A DNA stretch of 64,000 nt from Xylanimonas cellulosilytica (GTDB lineage: Bacteria; Actinomycetota; Actinomycetes; Actinomycetales; Actinomycetaceae). The stretch spans positions 62,001-126,000 of the forward strand of contig JVKM01000056.1 of the NCBI GenBank assembly GCA_001072465.1. The letters run 5' to 3'. The notes beneath the pieces were generated by a model. That model searched no databases, was not told the DNA's origin, and saw only the letters and a program-made list of their open reading frames with translations. Shown piece after piece: positions 60,827 to 64,000 of the stretch (the stretch's first letter is position 1; each line of letters opens with the position of its first letter). The translations under genes were made by a program, and so were the position numbers.

Positions 60827-61239
60827 GATGGGACCTTCTCGTGTTGGGATTGGGGTCGATTGTCCCGTGTCCAAAGTCCGTGGGACCTATGTCACGGGTT
60901 GATATTAATGTAGCCCAAAAACCTCGGTCGGATTGGTTGAAATGCTGGTTCAGAGGCCGTTTTGTGACATACGCGTCCGAATAATTTTTACGGGTTCTTC
61001 CGTGAGATATCGCTCCGTGTTGCGTTGTCCTGATCACCCCGTCGTCGGTACGAGGCCCTGTTGTGCGACAATAGACGTGAATGGATGTCGCGGGAGTGCC
61101 CCCGCGACGAGAGCCGAGCGATGACGTATTCATATGCCGCCGGCCGCTGCGCATCAGCGCTCCACTAGGTTTCCGCCCCATGCGGGCGATGAAAAAGGGT
61201 GCGTCCAGGCACGGGGCGCGCACCCGCCATTGGAGAATC
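60827..61239. other. Divergent regulatory region between cydA and rne
   Basis: No gene is supported. Next to cydA are GGGAC-ctat-GTCAC (60882-60895), which resembles a DosR box, and an overlapping dyad CCGTG (60878-60882)/CACGG (60893-60897). Minus-strand TAATAT (60902-60907) is a possible cydA -10. TTGTGAC at about 60963 resembles half a redox-regulator site. On the rne side a perfect 8-bp hairpin (GTCGCGGG 61087-61094 with CCCGCGAC 61101-61108) lies in the probable leader. Confidence 0.5.
60879..60898. promoter_or_regulatory. DosR-box-like sequence in the cydA promoter
   Basis: The core GGGACcTAtGTCaC matches 11 of 14 positions of the mycobacterial DosR consensus core (GGGACTWWAGTCCC). It is 53-69 bases before the cydA ATG. 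The pairing with a DosR-like regulator in the same neighbourhood makes it worth noting; the flanks match poorly. Confidence 0.35.
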
Positions 61240-63999
61240 GTGACAACCGAATCCACCACGCCCGTGGCACCCGCCGCGTCGTTGCTGTTCCAGGCGCCCG
61301 TGTTCCAGGCTGCCCCCGAGGTCGCTCCTCCCGCGATTGTCGAGGAACCCGAGCCTAAGCGTCGCCGTAAGTCCGCTGCCACCGATGAGGAGTCTGCTCC
61401 TCGCGAAGAGGCTGCCCCGAAGCGTCGCCGTCGCTCCAAGAAGGCCGCTGACGAGGCCGAGACTGCGGAAGCCCCCGAGGCTCCCGCCTCCGAGTCTGAG
61501 TCTGAGGAGGCACCCGCCGAACCGAAGACCCGCCGTCGCCGTCGCTCCAAGAAGGCGGACGAGACCTCGGCCCCTGCCCAGGAAGACGCCGACAAGGCCG
61601 ACGCGCCTGCGCAGGACTCCGACTCCTCGGACGAGGAGGAAACCTCCGGTCGTCGCCGTCGTCGCCGTCGCGCGCGCAGCTCTGCCTCCTCTGAGGAAGG
61701 CGGTGATCCCGCGGACCAGGTCCAGGCCCTGAAGGGATCCACGCGCCTGGAGGCGAAGAAGATGCGCCGCCGCGAAGGCCGCCGCGAAGGCCGCCGTCGC
61801 CACTCCATCTCCGAGTCCGAGTTCCTCGCGCGCCGTGAGTCCGTCGAGCGCACGATGGTCATCCGTGACCAGGACGGCCTCGACCAGATTGCGATCCTCG
61901 AAGACGGCCTGCTTGTCGAGCACTACGTCGCGCGTCGCACGCAGTCCTCGATGGTTGGCAACATCTACCTGGGCCGCGTCCAGAACGTGCTTCCCTCGAT
62001 GGAAGCGGCATTCGTCGACGTGGGCCGCGGACGCAACGCCGTCCTGTACGCCGGCGAGGTCAATTGGGACGCCGTCGGCATGGAGGGCAAGCCCCGTCGT
62101 ATCGAGGCGGCGCTGAAGTCTGGCGATCCGGTCCTCGTTCAGGTGACGAAGGACCCGATCGGCCACAAGGGCGCCCGTCTGACCTCTCAGATCACGCTGG
62201 CCGGCCGCTACCTGGTCCTCATCCCCGGCGGATCCATGATGGGCATCTCCCGCAAGCTGCCGGACAAGGAACGCGCTCGCCTGAAGAAGATCCTCAAGGC
62301 TGTCGTGCCGTCGGGCTCTGGCGTCATCGTGCGCACCGCCGCGGAAGGCGCGACGGAGGAGCAGATCCGCGACGACGTCGCTCGCCTGACCCGTCAGTGG
62401 GAGGATATCGAGAAGAAGCGCACCAACACGAAGAGCGCCCCGACGCTGCTGCGCGGGGAGCCTGAGCTGGCCGTGCGCGTCGTGCGCGACATCTTCAATG
62501 AGGACTTCTCGAAGCTCGTGATCGAGGGTCGCGACACCTACGCGACCGTCAAGGAATACGTCGACGAGCTCAGCCCCGAGCTCTCCGATCGCGTCGAGCA
62601 GTGGGTGGGCACGGAGGACGTCTTCCGCGCGCACCGCATCGACGAGCAGCTTGCGAAGGGTATGGACCGCAAGGTGTGGCTGCCCTCGGGCGGCACCCTG
62701 ATCATCGACCGCACCGAGGCGATGACTGTCATCGACGTCAACACCGGCAAGTTCATCGGCGCCGGCGGTACGCTCGAGGAGACGGTGACCCGTAACAACC
62801 TCGAGGCCGCCGAAGAGATCGTGCGCCAGCTGCGCCTGCGCGACATCGGTGGCATCGTCATCATCGACTTCGTGGACATGGTCCTCGAATCCAACCGTGA
62901 CCTCGTGCTGCGTCGCCTGGTGGAGTGCCTGGGACGCGACCGTACGCGCCACCAGGTCACCGAGATTACGTCTCTGGGCCTCGTGCAGATGACCCGCAAG
63001 CGCGTGGGTGAGGGTCTCGTCGAGGCATTCTCCTCCCCGTGTGAGGCCTGCGAGGGTCGCGGCTTCATCGTTCACCAGCACCCGGTGGAGACCTCCGGAG
63101 CCGAACAGTCTTCGAAGGGCTCGAAGGGTTCGAAGAAGCAGCAGAAGAAGGCTGAGCCTCGCCGTATCGAGGACAACGCCGATCACGAGCGCGCCAAGGA
63201 GGCCCTGAGCGCGATCGCCGCCGCTTCGACCCGTAAGGAAGAGGAGAGTGCGGCTGAGGAGGCCGCTCCCACCAAGAAGCGCCGCACGCGTGCCGCTTCG
63301 ACCGAGGCCAAGGAACCCGAGGCTTCTTCCGTCGAGCAGGTTGCAGCGCCCGAGGCCCCCGCTGAGGAATCCGCGTCTAAGCCCGCCGCCGAGAAGGCCG
63401 AGGAAAGCGCGACCAAGCGTCCTCGTCGTCGCCGCCGCGTCGCCGAGTCCGCTCCGCTGCCCGAACTGCCCGTGCACATCGACCTTCCCGAGCCGGTCGA
63501 TCACTCGGACGAGCCTGCGGCCCCCGCCAAGGATGCTTCCGAGATTCAGCTGCCCGAGCATCGCGAGAAGGCTCCGGCCACCCGCCGCCGCGCATCCCGC
63601 AAGGCTGCCACGGCCTCGTCCGACGAACCGGCCGAGGCACCCGCACCGAAGAAGACCCGTCGCCGCGCCACCGCGCAGACGGCTGTCCCCGAGGTGCAGA
63701 CGGACGAGACTCCGGCCACCGTGCCGGTGAGTGCGCCGGTCGCGGAGGAGACTCCCGCCCAGGCGCCCGCCGCGCCGCGCAAGACTCGTAAGCGCCGTGC
63801 CGCCGTCTCGACCGGCATTGTCGAGCCCGACGCGGCTCCCGCCCCCGTCGTCATCGACCTGCCCGCGCGCGCTGAGGTGAGCGCCCCGGCGGTGCCGACC
63901 AAGTCGACCGATGACATTGCGCTTCCCGAGGCGAGCGATCAGCCGCGCGTCAAGCGCCGTCGTCGCGCCGTATCGACCGGCATCGTTGACGCTGGTTAA
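61240..63999 (+). CDS. rne: Ribonuclease E/G family endoribonuclease
   Basis: Major single-strand endoribonuclease in RNA decay and rRNA processing. The protein is 919 aa from GTG 61240. The first 200 residues are disordered, with Arg-rich (RRRRRRRARSS) and acidic/Ala/Pro stretches. The S1 domain starts near 205 (SMVGNIYLGRVQNVLPSMEAA). The catalytic DNase I-like domain has D499 (MTVIDVNTGKFIG) and D543 (VIIDFVDMV), and the zinc-link CEAC has C601 and C604. A 310-residue disordered tail follows, with two AVSTGIV repeats near its end. An ATG at 61081 would add 53 residues using rare codons, so it is less likely. GGAG lies four bases before GTG. The stop is one base from the window end. Confidence 0.92.
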   Translation: MTTESTTPVAPAASLLFQAPVFQAAPEVAPPAIVEEPEPKRRRKSAATDEESAPREEAAPKRRRRSKKAADEAETAEAPEAPASESESEEAPAEPKTRRRRRSKKADETSAPAQEDADKADAPAQDSDSSDEEETSGRRRRRRRARSSASSEEGGDPADQVQALKGSTRLEAKKMRRREGRREGRRRHSISESEFLARRESVERTMVIRDQDGLDQIAILEDGLLVEHYVARRTQSSMVGNIYLGRVQNVLPSMEAAFVDVGRGRNAVLYAGEVNWDAVGMEGKPRRIEAALKSGDPVLVQVTKDPIGHKGARLTSQITLAGRYLVLIPGGSMMGISRKLPDKERARLKKILKAVVPSGSGVIVRTAAEGATEEQIRDDVARLTRQWEDIEKKRTNTKSAPTLLRGEPELAVRVVRDIFNEDFSKLVIEGRDTYATVKEYVDELSPELSDRVEQWVGTEDVFRAHRIDEQLAKGMDRKVWLPSGGTLIIDRTEAMTVIDVNTGKFIGAGGTLEETVTRNNLEAAEEIVRQLRLRDIGGIVIIDFVDMVLESNRDLVLRRLVECLGRDRTRHQVTEITSLGLVQMTRKRVGEGLVEAFSSPCEACEGRGFIVHQHPVETSGAEQSSKGSKGSKKQQKKAEPRRIEDNADHERAKEALSAIAAASTRKEEESAAEEAAPTKKRRTRAASTEAKEPEASSVEQVAAPEAPAEESASKPAAEKAEESATKRPRRRRRVAESAPLPELPVHIDLPEPVDHSDEPAAPAKDASEIQLPEHREKAPATRRRASRKAATASSDEPAEAPAPKKTRRRATAQTAVPEVQTDETPATVPVSAPVAEETPAQAPAAPRKTRKRRAAVSTGIVEPDAAPAPVVIDLPARAEVSAPAVPTKSTDDIALPEASDQPRVKRRRRAVSTGIVDAG

Positions 64000-64000
64000 T

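Noticed and set aside
61081..61239. ATG 61081 as the rne start
   Set aside because: The extra 53 codons use rare codons and include a hairpin; GTG 61240 has a GGAG upstream.

Overview
The window is high-GC, gene-dense chromosomal DNA of an actinobacterium. The evidence is a dcw cluster followed by sepF, a YggT gene and wag31/divIVA, a SepIVA homologue beside DUF177 and rnc, a class II (actinobacterial) HelD, a PriA-type isomerase, a DUF3040 protein and a DosR-like response regulator. The secreted alpha-L-fucosidase with C-terminal cell-wall-binding repeats and the absence of murE from the cell-wall cluster suggest Actinomycetaceae (Schaalia/Actinomyces-like, mucosal). The genus is inference. 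I see no rRNA, tRNA, CRISPR array, insertion sequence, prophage or origin.

Layout. 1-6.7 kb: 5' part of serA, helD, a PAC2 protein, a spermidine-synthase-like methyltransferase, dinB and a DUF3040 membrane protein, ending in a strong terminator. 6.7-7.2 kb: a non-coding stretch with nine 12-bp tandem repeats and then the mraZ promoter, which carries three MraZ boxes at exact 10-bp spacing. 7.2-23.4 kb: division and cell-wall cluster mraZ-rsmH-ftsL-ftsI-murF-mraY-murD-ftsW-murG-murC-ftsQ-ftsZ-pgeF-sepF-yggT-wag31, with many 1-8 nt stop/start overlaps. 23.5-28.6 kb: lspA, an RluD-family pseudouridine synthase and dnaE1. 28.6-33.5 kb: an S4-domain protein (minus strand), a conserved hypothetical, priA, an SseB-family protein and infC-rpmI-rplT behind a structured leader, then a SpoU rRNA methyltransferase. 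infC most probably starts at AUC. 33.6-41.3 kb: thiL, a possible 63-aa protein, an anchored protein, a TetR regulator, putA and rpmB (minus strand). 41.4-48.4 kb: DAK2/FakA-like, recG, rsmD, coaD, sepIVA, DUF177 and rnc. 48.4-60.8 kb: a DosR-like response regulator, the 1182-aa fucosidase, and on the minus strand cydA-cydB, a terminator-like hairpin, then cydD-cydC and a GAF histidine kinase. 61.2-64.0 kb: a complete RNase E/G gene ending one base before the window does.

How the genes work together. The dcw block supplies lipid II synthesis (MurF, MraY, MurD, MurG, MurC), the septal synthase pair FtsW/FtsI, the FtsQ/FtsL scaffold, FtsZ with its SepF anchor and the polar organiser Wag31. The cyd genes make cytochrome bd oxidase and its assembly transporter. 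The kinase gene overlaps cydC, and a DosR-like regulator lies 4.5 kb away across the fucosidase gene. This suggests, but does not prove, redox/oxygen control of bd oxidase and perhaps of mucosal glycan use.

Most annotation rests on family motifs read directly from the translations. Promoters, operators and terminators are pattern matches without computed scores.
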